From Asterias amurensis (Eukaryota; Echinodermata; Asteroidea; Forcipulatida; Asteriidae), in the NCBI RefSeq assembly GCF_032118995.1, contig NC_092660.1, positions 4,479,501 through 4,543,500 on the forward strand: 64,000 nucleotides of DNA, written 5' to 3'. A program made the position numbers and the translations under genes. Of this stretch, positions 1 through 12,944 are shown piece by piece (positions within the stretch are counted from its first letter, which is position 1; every line of letters begins with the position of its first letter). The notes under the pieces are model-generated. The model had not been told where the DNA came from and ran no database searches. It saw only the letters and a program-made list of their open reading frames with translations.

Positions 1-56
1 TTTTAAGGTAATATTTGTTTTGAGTAACTACCAAACGTGTACTTTCCCTTTTTGAA
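1..56. mobile_element. Right end of a TTAA foldback MITE cut by the window edge
   Basis: Matches the last ~55 bp of the variant copy at 30713-31096 (TTTGTTTTGAGTAACTACC, then ACCAAACGTGTACTTTCCC). Confidence 0.6.
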
Positions 57-406
57 AAAAAAACAGCTTTAAAAAAACAAAATGTGTATAGTAACAATTA
101 TTCAAGCAACAACAAATCAAAAGGGTGGAAGTTTAACTACATGCAGTACTAAAACTCTGAACAATGTACTCATTCTAGCAGTGTGTGGAATTTTGACTGT
201 TTCGGAGTTCTTTTTTTTCTGGGGTTCTGGTAAGAATAGCACACCACACCAATGCTAAACAATAAAAACTCAGAACCAAGATCATAGAAAATTCAATATT
301 CTTTTGTGCCTTGAATATGCCGACCTTTGAGACGCTCCCCGGGTAAGTTCCCACTCACAGATTCTAACACAAAATTACACCAAATATTAAAACTGTTGAT
401 CTTCAC

Positions 407-3400
407 CTGGTCTTTGTTTTCATTCATCCTGACGGACTGAACCAGCCGACACCATTCCATTCTGTCCTCATAGGCGACTGCGGCCTCCGACCCTCGACTG
501 GTCAACATGACCTCTGACTGGTCACTCAACACCGTTGTAAAGGTCATCTCACTGGCAAAATTGGTCTCAAATGTCTCCTTGTCCATCTTTTGGAACGATT
601 CCAACAACTTCACCTGGAAAAAGAAAAATCAATCAATCAACAATTGTCAGTTTAATATAAATAATAATCAATTATTTATTCATTTTGTAAATTGAAATTG
701 AAGTTGGTTTATCATTCACAGACAATGACAGATGATCAGATGAAAACCAAATATTCTCAGAAAAAATACAGAATTTACAACAAACTCTGAAATTTTTCAT
801 TCGTGTATTTATTAAAGAACTTACAGCTGCTTCATCAACCGTCTTAAAGTCCCTGGTCCACGTCACTCTCTCTCCAGCCAGTATCTTCCAGATAAACGAG
901 GGCAAAGCCAACACCTGAAAGCAACAAAACTCAACACATTACTGACGTACATTGTATCCAAATTTTGAACTATTGGTACCAGGTGCCAATCTAACACTCC
1001 TCAACCCCACTTTTGCAGTCTCTACACCAACTTCTGATTCAAAAACACACTACTTTCACAATTCTCCCGTGCATGGACACAGTGTTTTATCTTTACACAA
1101 GTTAGCATACCAGGCCTATCTGGCACCTCAAACAAAAATAACAAAAATATTGATAAAAGAGGGAGACTTTGGACAAATCTGTCGATAAAGCTCAGTTAGT
1201 AGAGCAACGACATGTCAATCTGCAGGTTGTTTGTTCAAAACCCGCTTTTGTAAATTTGTCTATGTTCAAACCCGAATCATTAATTTGATTAAAGGAACAC
1301 AGTGCCTTTTATCGGTCGAGTTGGTCTTTGAAAAACGTTTGTAACCGTTTGTTATACAATGCATATGGTTAAAAAGATGTTTTAAAAGTAGAATATAATA
1401 ATCCACATTTAGTATCAATCGAAGATGCATGGTTTTCCTATTACCTCGTGGACAAACACGGTCGGCCATTTATGGGAGTCAGATTTTTGACTACCATAAA
1501 TGGCCGATCATGTTAGTTCGCAAGGTAAAACCACGCAATTTCGAGGCAAATGTGTGTGGATCATTGTATTCTACTTTTTAAACATCTTTCTAACCATGTG
1601 CATTTTATAACAAACGGTTACAAACGCTTTTCAAAGACCAACTCGACCGATCCAAAGCAACGTGTTCCTTTTACTACATATTAATTTTACATGTTGTTAT
1701 TTTAACTCACATACCAGATGCTCCTTGCTACGTAGGCAAGCTCCCATCAGCATTCCTATCCATTCGTACTTAGCAAACAGTTTACAGGAAGGGTTCGGCA
1801 CGTACATATCACGATAAACATTAGAGTTGTCTAATTGCTGTAAAGTACAAAAAAAAAACCAACATTTTATTATAAGAATGATAATACAACACCAGTGCCA
1901 TGACACCTGGGGCACTCACAGCAACTGCCGTGGTGCCCTGTGCTTTTGCTGTGGTGCCATTTGCAAAGATCCAATACAAGTTAACAAATTCCACTAAGAA
2001 GTGCTTTCAAGAAAGAAATTCAAGGTCTGAGTGATTCTTGGCCGAGCGGTTAAATTTACTGAACTTAAATTTGAATGACCTAGTCTTTAGAGAGTGGGTT
2101 CAGCTCCTTGTTGTGCTTGTGGGCTAGATACTATGGGTGCGTTTGTTTAGCTTCCCTGGATATACCCCGCAGTGCTCACTCGGGTGAGCCCCTGACAAGA
2201 GCTAAACGAACGACCGCTCTCGTAGTGACGTCGTTTACCTGGGGCCAGCCCCCAAGTGACCCACTCCACTGCCCTGAGTGAGCCCCTGGAATGACGTCAA
2301 AAGTTATTCGAACGCACCGGGGCAGACCGGAGATGACCCAGGGAAGCCAAACGAACGCACCCTATAACAAGGGATGAGATTGGACGAATGTGAACGTTCC
2401 TTGAGCACCTCATTTTGGTGGATTTTGGCGCCCTATAAATATTCTTTATTATTATTATTCCTGAAAGTAGGTGGGTCACTCCCTTCAGTCATTCTAAACC
2501 CAGTACAATTTAGGAGGTTGACAGACTCTGTGCACCACTACAGGTTTGGACACAATGTGTACTACTTTTTCTTGAGTTTGGTGCTGTTATCCCCCTCGGC
2601 CACTACACCCCACAACTAAGAGGAATCAGCTCTGAATATTACCTGATTGAGTGTTCGAATGAAGAACGGTAGAGGGACTGGATGCTCTCCTCCCACTGGG
2701 CACAGTTCCTCAGCAATATCAGCTAAACTATCTCGGAAACCTCCTCCTGAAACCAATGCACACAAAAAGGCTTTAGTCAGTTTTTGTATTACACAAAACA
2801 CCATGTCCTCAGATTTACATTAAACTTACAAGGTTTGAAGATAATGATGATAAAAAGCTCTGCTTAACATATTACTAGCTGAGGTGCTGTAGCTTTTGAG
2901 AAATGAGTAAAACAAGTCACAAAAATAATGCTTGTGTCAGTGAGACGAAAATTATTTTAGCATGTAAAACTTATTAACAAGTTTTGGTAATATACCATTG
3001 CTGGAAATACATTTTTCATGCTAAAACTGGCTATATTTCAGCGTAATGCATTGAAGTTTAGAGGGTTCTTAGCATCACGTAGTCGTAGCTGTAGCTACCC
3101 AATCCAATACAGCTGTAGTCAAAGTTTTATGGCCTCTTTAATAATCTCACCTTGATCAATGATGCCTTCAGACAGGAACTTGCACTCCCACCACTGATCA
3201 TAGCTATCAGGCCATCTGAAGTCCAGAGACTTCTCGCTACGATCCTTAGGTTTTAAACCTTCGTAGATCTAGAAACAAAGAGAAGAAAGACATATTTAAT
3301 ACTGTAGACTGATGAAACAGGTGTGAGTAGATAACAATAAAATACAATATTTTAAATACACTGTAGCAATAAGGTACTCGAGGCACTTGAACAAACACAA

Positions 3401-6400
3401 AACATGCAAAGCATGTTTTTAATTTTTGTTTAAAAGGAGACTTTCTGGGACGATAGGTGGCAGCAGACTTTATCAGGTAAATCCATTGTTCTCAGAATTA
3501 TGCTCATGTTCAGAACTATGTAAACAATGGAAATTAACACAGCACCTCAGTAATTAAGATTTCAAGGGAAGCTTTCTACTATCATAATCTTCAACTGTAT
3601 AAGTTTAATGTAAATCTGTGGACATTGTGTTTTGTGTTAGGAAAAAGTACATAGACCCTTTAAGGACACAAGTGTCGTGACCGGGACTCGAACCCACACT
3701 CTGCTGATCAGAAACAACGGTTGTACTGAACTGCTGAGCCACAACACGCCAAATCTTCCTCCCAAAGACATAATTATCCGATACTAAAGGAGAGACTGAC
3801 CTGCGTAAAGACAGCATTCTTACAGGAAGGATCTTGAGAAGGATTGCCTCGGTGTTCAGACGCACTCCTTCTGTTGATGTACAGCTTAGGAATCTGCTGA
3901 GGTTGACTGTTGAGCAAATCAAATAATGCAATCAAATAGTTTAGTGGTCTGACGTTTCAACCTTAGCAACAGTCTCTCTTGAAATCAAAGTGCGCTACGG
4001 AAGCGAGAAAAATGCGCTTTACAAATTTGTCCCTGCTTATCGGGCATAGTTTTACTAGTTCAAAACTTTCTCAACTCCCTGGGGAGCAGGGAGTATACAG
4101 CCTAAAGCTGCAAATATTAGAGCTTAGGTGTTCATCCAAAATAATAACGTCTCAGCCCTTGCAGGTCTCCATTTTCACACCTGGGTTAGGAGAGGAACTT
4201 AATGAATAAACTGTAAATAAAAGTCAACTTGCGGGTACAACCATGTAAAAATTACGTTGTTTTTGGGGGGGTTTTATGGGAGGAGGGGGCCGGTTAAGGG
4301 AGTGTTGGCTCAGAAAAGAGCCAGTAGTATACGCTAGTCTTCAGGAGAAAAACAAATTATGGTTAAAGAGTCTCTCTCAGGAACACTTGTAAGTGTCCTG
4401 AGGGGATTTAAAAAAAAAAAATTCACACTAAGACATACATCAAATCAATTATTGAAGTTGTCAATACAGGTATTAGGAGCTCTGTAAACATTTCCAACAA
4501 TTATATTACTTGCATGATCAGGCTCGATCTCAATGAAGATGGATTCATAATCAGAACAGGAAGTCATGAGATCTTCTCTTGTATGATATTTAAGAGAGTC
4601 ACTGATGAACATGGCTGCTCCTCCCCTCAAGTTTGTTTTGACGAGTAGAATAAACAAGATAGTAGTTGTCTTAGTGGACATATGGAGGGGGATTTGAACC
4701 CAAACTCTGATGACTCGGCCATCACTCTATTTAAAATAAGTGATGCAGCAATAGCGTAATCACCTGGTTTCAGAAGCCTTCAGGAAGTGTCGAATGATTG
4801 CGTTCCTCTTCCTAGAGAGAGGCAGAAGCTGACGGACGACCTCCAGGGATGAAAACGACCCCAGCGTATACTCCCAAGCAGGAACTATGAAATGGATCAC
4901 TCCGTCTAGGAGAGTGATAAATCGCTGAAGGACCAAAGCTCGACGGTATAGATGCTCCTTATCTACCAGCTCCAGTCTTGGGTACCTGAGACAAGAAGAG
5001 AGCGATGAGAATTTAATACTCGCCACCCTGTTACTCCAGCAACACTCTTCGTTTCTATGGGCCCCGCTTGTGGAGTTCTATTCATGATGAAATTAGCAAA
5101 TTGCCGTCTGTGGGACACTTCAAGTATTCTTACAAAAGATTTCTTCTCTCCCATTATGTGGAAAAGCTCTCTTTTATAGTCATTCCAGCTCCTACATGTA
5201 CATTAAGTTATGTGCCATTTGCTTTCATATTTCTCTCATAGCAACCGAGTCTGGGTCTTTTTTGGAAATGTTTTCTTGTAACCTGTTTGTCTTGTCTCCA
5301 TGTTTGGAGTTTGTCTGTCTAGGCTGTCTTTTAAAAGCCTTGGCTTAATCCAGGCCTGTGAGCTGGGGCCAATTTCATAGAGCTGCTAAGCACAAAAATT
5401 TGCTAAGCATGAAATTTTGGCCTCGATGAAAACAGAATTACCAACCAAATTTCCACGTGGTTTTGAGGATAAACAAACAAACTTGTTTTTATCAAGAAAG
5501 AAATTTCATGCTAAGCAAATTTTTGTGCTTAGCAGCTCTATGAAATTGGGCCCAGGTCATGAAAACCGGAAAACTTGTCCGGATTTTGGGACAGCACTAG
5601 TCTAAAAAAAAAAAAATAGTGAAAATGATTTTTTGTAAACAGTTCTTACCTGACAAGCTCCGTTTCAGAGAAGACGTCCTTACTGATCCCAAGATGACGT
5701 TCCATGTTAGCGACCAGCTTAATAGCATGGATTCTACAGTCAATGCCATCATCTGAGATAAGATAGAAGACAAAAATTTTCAATGCAAATAAAATCACAA
5801 ATATTAATGAAATACTATCTGAATATACAAAAGTGGTTTTGATAGCACAAGTTCTACAGTCGAAACCAATCTAAGTATAGGAACAACCAGAATCACTGAC
5901 ATTGTAAATGGGCTGCATCAAACTTTAGTTATTTGCCAAATGCAAATTAGATTTGAACGTCGTTAGTGATGTACCGTGTTTGATACCAGTGGCATTTGAT
6001 ACCATTCTGAAATATGTTAAATGACAAATCAAATCACTGTCATTGTACCAAGATACGTCAAACTTTTTTCAAAAAATGCAAACAAGATGATGAATGTTAT
6101 CTTCATAAATACCCCAGACAGTTTCTCTACTCCTATTGGTGGAGAGCGCGTCACGTGGGTGTGCATAAACCTTTTGTTAATGCACACTGGAGCTCTGTTT
6201 ATGCACACTGAGCTGGCTAGCGCGTGTCGGGCGCGCAAGATTTTCATGCAGAACACGCAAATCATAGCTATCAGCGCGTAATCTAAGCCCGCGCGCGTAC
6301 ACACAACCCACGCGCCTCAAACAGATTCTTCACAAAGTTTTGGGGAAAAAAATATTTCAAACCCCCAAATTTTCCATTGTTAAAGTGTCTATAACTGTAT

Positions 6401-9400
6401 TCGTTTTTTAACAAAAGGGCATTTATAAATGGGAATAAAAGAGCAGTGACTCGTTCTTCAACGTCCGTTTAAAACCTTGCAGGGTCGTTGCCGTGCGATA
6501 AAGGGCTTTATCACACGGCCGCCGACCCTGCCGGCTTTAAACGTACGCTGAAGACCTCGTCGCTACCCTTTTGTTCCCTTATTTAAAAATGAATATGCAT
6601 GAGAATTTTTTAAGCTTACCATGACAAGACTTAATCCTGATTTCAATGACTGGATAGTGTTGACTCATTTGTTCCAGCAGGCAAATGTCACCAGAAAACT
6701 CTCTACAAAAAATGGGTTCATGAAACGAATTTTAGAAAGTTTAATAGATAACGTAAGATTGATTTGGAAAAGAACTTTTGTATGTACTTGTAAATGAAGT
6801 ATAGAAAGGTTTGCGGTAACACCATGTAATGAATATCTCTAATGAGTTGGGGCGTTTCTGAAAAGAACCGTTGGTTTCAACACGACGTTTCGATCAGTGT
6901 GCTCTGATCGTCTTCTGGAGAACTCATTAGAAATAGTCATTACATGGTGTTACCACAAACCTTTTTATATCGTATTTCCACTATGCAAAGTTTCAAATCC
7001 TACGTAAATGAAGTAGTTGCACTGTTATGGGTTTTCCTTTCTATCACACTCATGGGAGCGGGACAGATCAGTGAACCCAACTTTTGAGTGGCTTACAAGA
7101 TTGTTCCTTGTCAACATTTATAAGAAATAATTTTACAACAACCCCCCTTTTTAATTGACTCTAAAATTATGTAATTAAGTTCATCTAGATTGTTGATAAA
7201 TCATGGGTTATGAGGTTAATGTTTTTTTTCCGAATCACAAACAAATATTATGTTCATTTGGGATTGAAAACAAAGAAAAATTGACTCGGTCAAGATTTGA
7301 ACCAACAATCTCCGGTTTAAAGTCTTGGGGCTCTACCAAATGAGCTATATGTAGCCCTATGTTGGCAGTGTCACTATTTTGTCAATGTCTTTTGTTCAGG
7401 GGGGGATACCAGAGAGAAGTCATACACTGTAACATGTAGCTGCCGTGTTGCCAAGGATCACACCTAAGTTTTACTATTAAACTTGGGACATCGAGTTCGA
7501 CTCATAAACAAATAAGGCCAAATAAATGTTAAATAAACATGTTTAGTAGCCCCACTCGCTACTTTTTTTTTTTTACAAAACAAAAGTTGTACAATTGAAC
7601 AATCTCAGACGGAAAACGATAATTTTGAAAGTATCCCTGCCAATTGTCTTTAAACAGGCAGGACGCTAAACATGTTTTCTTTTTTGGCCTAAAGAAAACA
7701 AAACTCAATCTGGGGTAACAAACAACAAGTACATACAAGTCAACATTGATGTCTTTGAGTTTCTTGAGGTTGTCTATCGTTCCTCCCATGACGATGATGT
7801 GGTCTGGCATGTAATTATCATCCTGGGAATCCACAGTGACAGACAACTTACTGATGGGGGAAAAAACAAAATAGTATGTCAAAGGTCAAACGCTGATACT
7901 ATGGTGGTAAAAAATGTGATAGTTATAATAATTAAGTAGTTCTTGTATAGCACTGTGTACATTAAAGCCATTGGACCCTTTTGGTACAGACAAAAAAAAT
8001 ACCACAGATTTACAAATAACTTACAGGGTTTAGAGAAGGTAGTGGTGAAAGACTTCTCTTGAAATTTTATTCCATGAAATGATTTACTTTTTGAGAAAAC
8101 AGTAAAACAATATCAATTCTCGTTAGCGAGAATTACGGATTTATTTTAAACACATGTCATGACACGGCGAAACGCGCGGATACAAGGGTGGGTTTTCTCG
8201 TTATTTTCTACCGACTTCGATGACTGATTGAGCCTAAATTTTCACAGGTTTGTCATTTGATATAGAAGTTGTAATCCACGAAGTGTGAGCCTTGGACAAT
8301 ACTGTTTACCGAAAGGGTCCAATGGCTTTAACGTATCATTACACTTTACTTTAGTGCACTGGTTATTGAGCTTTCACAACTGAAAACCGAATCCACATAG
8401 TGCCCTCAGCCTAATTCATACCAGGGTCCTAGAGGTGGAAGGCTAGGCAAGATACCACTACGCCAACCCGATTAAAAACCCAATTCACATAGTGCCCTCG
8501 GAAAGAATCGAACCAGGGTCTTGAAGGTGGAAGGCGAAGAAAATTAACCACTACACCAACTTCAAGGAACACGTTGCCTTGGATCGTTCAAGGTTGGTCT
8601 TTGAAAAGCGTTTGTAACCGTTTGTTATAAAATGCATATGGTTAGAAAAATGTTGTAAAAGTAGAATACAATGATCCACACAAATATGCCTTGAAATTGC
8701 GTGGTTTCCCTTTTACTTTGCGAACTAAAATGGTGGGCAATTTATGGAATTCATAAATGGCCGACCGTGTTAGTCGACGAGGTAAAAGGAAAACCACACA
8801 ATTTCGAGTGATACATGTGTGGATCATTATATTCTACTTTTAAAATATCTTTCTAATCATTTGCATTTTATAACAAACGGTAACAAACACTTTTCAAAGA
8901 CCAACTCGACCGATCAAAGGCAACGTGTTCTTTTAACTGCAGACCCAATCCGTGTAACGCCCTCAGCAGGGTTTAAACCTGGGTCGAAAGGGCGGAAGAC
9001 GAGGAAAGATACCACTCTCGCCATCCAGGCCACCCGACGTCTATCTAAACTGAAGACTTACGTGATGATAGTTCCTTTCTTCATGTTGATTCTGATCCAG
9101 TGTTGTCCATGAGTTCCGTCGCTGGTCCAGTATGTGTTTTCATCTCCGTCAGTCAAGCAGTTTGCATCTTCATCATCAGCCTGAATAAATTGAAGGAAGA
9201 AAAACATGATAATTACAAATGGAAATGTACATCTAACAAGAAATAGTTTCAGACAATATAACACACAAATAAATTGGTGAAAAGGATGTGAATCTTAAAA
9301 GTTTGTGAACTGTTCTGCGATGGTCGATTTCATTTATTTTATTCTGGTTGTGAAGCGAAGGACTCTCAAAAAAGCGAAACTTGATCACTGTACTGGTCAA

Positions 9401-12110
9401 GAACACAATAAAGAGAAGACAAGAAAGAAGTTTCAGTTTTAGATGTGGGAGGAAAACCCGAGAGAATTATTCCAGGGGAAACCCATGCAGTGAGGTAAGA
9501 ACTGAAAAGCCAATCCATTTGGTGCCCCCCGGCGTGATTCAAAGCGGGGTCCTGAAGGTGGAGGGCAAGGTATGGTCCACTACGCCGATTAGACCACCCA
9601 AGATTGTAAATGTTGATTAAGATTCACCCCTATTAGTTTTGGTCTTACCCATTAAGTTTGTAAGACACTGCTCTAGAATTGCAAAGGTTGTTGGTTTGAA
9701 TCCCACCCGAGTAATATGCTAGTGATTTTTTTTTCACAGGACTCCGGGAAAGTACTGAGTAGGCCTATACAGTCTGACAGTGCTTACAGACATCGGTGTA
9801 TATATATGTAAAACCACAATTAATATTCTTTATCCCCGATGCAAATTTCCATCAATTAGATTCAGCCACATATCAAGTAAAGTTCCAATATCTATTAAAC
9901 TTACAGCAGTAGACGACACCACAACAGAGTTGATATACTGCTTGTTGCTTCCCAAAAGTTCATTGACCTGGTCCGTCTTCTCAAAGAGAAACCTCGCTAA
10001 CTCCTCATCACATTCAAGACTCCAATTCTGAGGGACAGTTTGGAGGGTTTTCACCGCAGCGTCATCTGAAGGCGAGATTTTCCTCATCGAGCCCAACTTT
10101 AACATGTGTGTCTCCTCTACTACTGCTAGCCAACTGTCGAGGGAAAGGCAATCAGGATTTGAAAGTTTGGGTTAGCTCAGTGGTAAGGCATCTGCGCTAC
10201 CAATGTAGAGGTTGTTGGTTCGAATCCCATCCGATTGATTAGCATGTGGAATTTTTTCACAGAACTGTGGAAAGTTCTTCTTCTTCCGTAAAAGTACAGT
10301 CCACCATCAGATCTGGTGTATTACGTACGTATTCCGAGTATACAGCAGTGCTTAAAATCAGTGTAAAGGCCCGGTCACACAGCAGCCATTATGAAAACGA
10401 TATCGATAACAACGCAAAGAGAACGCTTTCAATTGGTTGAATTTCTCCGCACGGAATATGCGCACGCTTATTCAACCAATTGAGGGCATGCATTGTAAAC
10501 GTTCTCGTTTTTGTTCTCGTTATCGAGGCCTGTGTGACCGGGCCTTTAAGGGTTAACAGAACTTAGGCCTAATTATTACATTTAAAAGATTTGGCAATGC
10601 AATGCGGGTAGACAAACAGTGCAATAAGCTTTTTGGTCCGATATCTTTGCCTAACAATTACACTGTTGGAACTAATTTGTCTTTCTTCTAAAGTCAAAGA
10701 GCTTCGATTTGTGCAGCTGCTGCATGAAACCAGAGAAGTGATGGGATAGATTCTTACTTTGTGATAACCTTCTCTTGTTTTCCAAACAGCATTTCTCTCC
10801 GTTCACTCATTTCTTCTTCAGTGATTGGAACAAGGGGAGGCGGATCATCTTGGTTAGCTTTGCTTTCATAGATGAGAAGCCAGCCGGTACGTATATCACT
10901 CCCTGGAAATGCATTCAGTTTCTCCAAGCAACTCTATATAAAATTTTAAAAATCAATTCAAAGGGAAGATGGTTTTTAATACAGTCCTTATTTTTTTTTT
11001 CTTTGAGAGGGCAAAGCCATTTTCGTTATAGATGCAATTTGCCTAAGGTAGTTTATGATAGTCTATTGTTGAACTTTTGTGATAAACATGATAAATGATA
11101 ATTTAAGCTGAGCTTGTGTCATCAATCTTTTATTAACTTTCATCTCCATCTCCATTGGTTTTGTCAGCAAAATATCCTGCCGGATACATCAACGCTAACT
11201 TGCGCACTGCGTGTGGAAATAGACTACTGTACTGGTGGTGGGTATTACTTAATTATAATAGACCTTGTGCATTGACGTCATCCAGCCGCCATCTTTGAGG
11301 TCAAACGGTGACGAAACAATAGAAACGCACATAGATTGGCCAATGAACAACCTCCTTTTGACCTCAATACGGGGGCACCGTACTAAAATGACGTCATGAG
11401 CATAAGGTCTATGTATAGGCCTATACTATATAGTTACTAGTATAACTATAACTATGTCTCTTGAAGTTGAATTCAGCTAGTGTTGCGCTGTTCACAGCAG
11501 CTGAGGAGAGTGAGTTCCAGAGTTTAACAGTTGATACAAAGAATGAATCTGTGACGGCCCTAGCTTTGTGACTGACTTGAATGTTTTTTATTTGTTATTT
11601 ACTAACTTATTTAACTTGAATTGAAACAATCTGATCATGACATAATAATAATGTTTAATAATCATGATTAAAAATGGTGCAACAATTATTATGACAAACT
11701 AAAATAAATTTAGTAAACAAAGAATTTACCGTCGTCAGTCTTATCCAGCTGCCAAAACTATTGCACATTTCTTCTCCACTAGCGACAATTCTCGTGTCTT
11801 TACCGCAGTAGACATGACACTGTTGCTCCGCCGGGCAATCCTTGCTGGGCACGGCATACACACCGAGCTTCACGCGCGATGTTCTCGGTGTTCTTCGGCT
11901 ACCGGCCCCGTTGGTCGTCCGGCTTCTTGGGCTTGCCCGTCCGGCAAAAGTCGGGTGGATTTTGTATTCAATTTCTCCTGTGACGTAGCACAGTGACTTG
12001 GGAAGCGTTGTCGAGATTCGAAAACATTCTATACTTTCCTGAAGACAACGAATTCTGGCCAGAATTGCTCTCGTATCAAGTGGTTTTCCGTCCACTTCGG
12101 CGGAACCCAT
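407..12110 (-). CDS. HECTD3: HECTD3-type E3 ubiquitin-protein ligase (5' 14 exons; 3' end off window)
   Basis: Coding exons in transcript order: 12110-11730, 10933-10758, 10133-9905, 9180-9062, 7850-7737, 6702-6620, 5752-5650, 4985-4764, 3906-3801, 3268-3151, 2746-2643, 1837-1715, 914-825, 613-407. All have AG/GT borders and matching phases, giving 725 codons. The protein follows human HECTD3 throughout. A DOC/APC10-like domain lies at about residues 260-400 ([32 protein letters not shown]). The HECT domain starts near residue 511 ([40 protein letters not shown]-like block). The last ~135 residues, including the catalytic Cys, must lie left of base 1. The start ATG has A at -3 and G at +4. 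Known role of the family: cytosolic HECT ubiquitin ligase. The introns hold many foldback elements and one LINE fragment. The next gene on the same strand, membralin, ends 4.6 kb upstream. Confidence 0.95.
1289..1675. mobile_element. Foldback MITE (AGGAACACGTTGCCTT family), copy 1
   Basis: Two ~170-bp arms (GGTCGAGTTGGTCTTTGAAA outward) around TTTATGGGAGTC...GACTACCATAAA. Left end on TTAA, right end eroded. HECTD3 intron 12. Confidence 0.75.
2132..2365. mobile_element. 228-bp foldback MITE (GGGTGCGTTTGTTTAGCTTC) on TAT
   Basis: Element 2135-2362 with about 25-bp inverted ends and TAT on both sides. A 3-bp site and GGG termini hint at Harbinger-like, not proven. HECTD3 intron 11. Confidence 0.7.
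3640..4210 (-). repeat. Decayed composite-SINE pieces around HECTD3 exon 9
   Basis: 3665-3750 has the reverse tRNA-like head (CGTGACCGGGACTCGAACCC). 4030-4205 has the CTCCCTGGGGAGCAGGGAGT middle block. HECTD3 exon 9 (3801-3906) lies between, so they are probably separate insertions. Confidence 0.45.
4446..4681 (-). mobile_element. LINE endonuclease-domain fragment
   Basis: In HECTD3 intron 8. The minus-strand translation contains [24 protein letters not shown] and [12 protein letters not shown], which are endonuclease motifs of CR1/jockey-type LINEs (compare RRGGGVGILF and VVYRPPG in the full copy at 19.6-22.9 kb). No RT follows, so this is a truncated old copy from a different subfamily. 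Confidence 0.6.
5365..5556. mobile_element. CAGGGCCCAATTTCAT foldback MITE
   Basis: Arms GGCCAATTTCATAGAGCTGC / GCAGCTCTATGAAATTGGGC with the inner TGCTAAGCACAAAAATTTGC motif. HECTD3 intron 7. Confidence 0.8.
6403..6595. mobile_element. Foldback element around GACCCTGC...GCAGGGTC arms
   Basis: Inverted arms TTTAAAACCTTGCAGGGTCG / CGACCCTGCCGGCTTTAAA with the outer pair AACAAAAGGG / CCCTTTTGTT. HECTD3 intron 6. Single copy seen. Confidence 0.55.
6799..6973. mobile_element. Foldback MITE (ATAGAAAGGTTTGCGGTAAC), copy 1
   Basis: Ends TATAGAAAGGTTTGCGG and its complement; inner hairpin GATCAGTGTGCTCTGATC. HECTD3 intron 5. Confidence 0.72.
7962..8331. mobile_element. TTAA foldback MITE (AGCCATTGGACCC family)
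   Basis: TTAAAGCCATTGGACCC at left and GGGTCCAATGGCTTTAA at right; 370 bp, HECTD3 intron 4. It includes the AAATTTTCACAGGTTTGTCA module shared with the GGCAGTGGACACT family. A left-end fragment lies at 44170-44225. Confidence 0.75.
8570..8936. mobile_element. Foldback MITE (AGGAACACGTTGCCTT family), copy 2
   Basis: Same family as 1289-1675; right end CAACGTGTTCTTTTAA. HECTD3 intron 4. Confidence 0.75.
9630..9805 (+). mobile_element. tRNA-derived SINE (tail CACAGGACTCCGGGAAAGTAC)
   Basis: tRNA-like box B GGTTTGAATCCCACCCGAG, then a poly-T stretch and the tail ending near ACAGACATCGGTGTAT. Relatives at 10155-10345 (plus), 26865-27060 (minus) and 51515-51720 (rearranged). HECTD3 intron 3. Confidence 0.62.
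10155..10345 (+). mobile_element. tRNA-derived SINE
   Basis: GTTAGCTCAGTGGTAAGGCA box A and GTTGGTTCGAATCCCATCCG box B, followed by TTTTTTCACAGAACTGTGG. HECTD3 intron 2, starting about 20 bp upstream of exon 3. Confidence 0.65.
10364..10549. mobile_element. Foldback MITE (AAAGGCCCGGTCACAC family)
   Basis: AAAGGCCCGGTCACACAG to its complement GTGTGACCGGGCCTTT, with inner arms GTTGTTATCGATATCG-like. HECTD3 intron 2. A diverged relative is at 18322-18450. Confidence 0.72.
11259..11411. mobile_element. 153-bp foldback MITE (TAGACCTTRTGCATTGACGT), copy 1
   Basis: Inverted ends of about 25 bp that include TGACGTCA-like sites. HECTD3 intron 1. Second copy 46908-47060. Confidence 0.75.
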
Positions 12111-12565
12111 TTTTGCAACAATCTTATTAGACTGGTACCATGAAATGAGTTGTTAATTTAATACATAAATCGGATAGCGTTACCAGACTTTAACAACATT
12201 GATTAACAGCGCCACCAACGACCATCGTGCATCTGACTTTTTAAATACCCACACCCGCCCCGCCCACCACACCCCTTTGTTGGTCAAAATTATGACATAA
12301 AGTCTTATTTTCAGTCCAAGATTGTCTTGAACTCGAGATATAAATTCTAGCTAATTACCCATAAGCCTGTAACGATTGTCTTTTAAATTTCTAAAAATGT
12401 TTAATAGGAGTCTCCAAAGTATTTATCTCTAAAATATTTCCGACTACAAAAAAAAAAGGTACACACTCACCTGTCAAGTTTATCATACAGGCCTACAAAA
12501 CAGCCTCCCACCTGACACTGATAATAAAAAGTGTGAGACACTCATGAAAGTAGTTATCATTTTAT

Positions 12566-12944
12566 TTAAAGATGCTTTGTCAGATTTGTGGCCGATTTGA
12601 CCCAAAAATTTTGATTTAAAATTTCATTTGTATTTTGATGTGGGTCAAGAAAGTTACAAGCTTTCATTTGAGCCATTGCTCGAAAAAGGTCTGCCAATTA
12701 TTAGTAGCACTGAAATAAAGTGCTCAAAATTAGTTTTTGTCGGATCCCGACAAATATCATGTGACCAATTCTTATGTGTTTTATAAAGAAACGTTTTAAA
12801 TTTTTGTCATGGTTCCTGACCATTAAAAGTAAAAGTTAAACCTTTTTTCGTTAGAGCGGGTGATACTCTTTGAAATACCATTCACTAAAAAAAAATCTAT
12901 TTTTTAATGTTAATGGGGCCCAAAATCTGACATAGCATCTTTAA
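12566..12944. mobile_element. TTAA foldback MITE (AGATGCTTTGTCAGAT family)
   Basis: TTAAAGATGCTTTGTCAG...CTGACATAGCATCTTTAA with a TCGGATCCCGACAA hairpin near the middle. Upstream of HECTD3. A fragment also lies at about 56880-56938. Confidence 0.72.

Noticed and set aside
6014-6304. Three overlapping ORFs in a CpG-rich 200-bp stretch
   Set aside because: Open on both strands, no recognisable protein, inside HECTD3 intron 6; most likely a decayed repeat.
11655-11729. Extension of HECTD3 exon 1 into a 151-codon ORF
   Set aside because: The GT donor at 11729-11728 fits both phase and the orthologue; the extension is intron.
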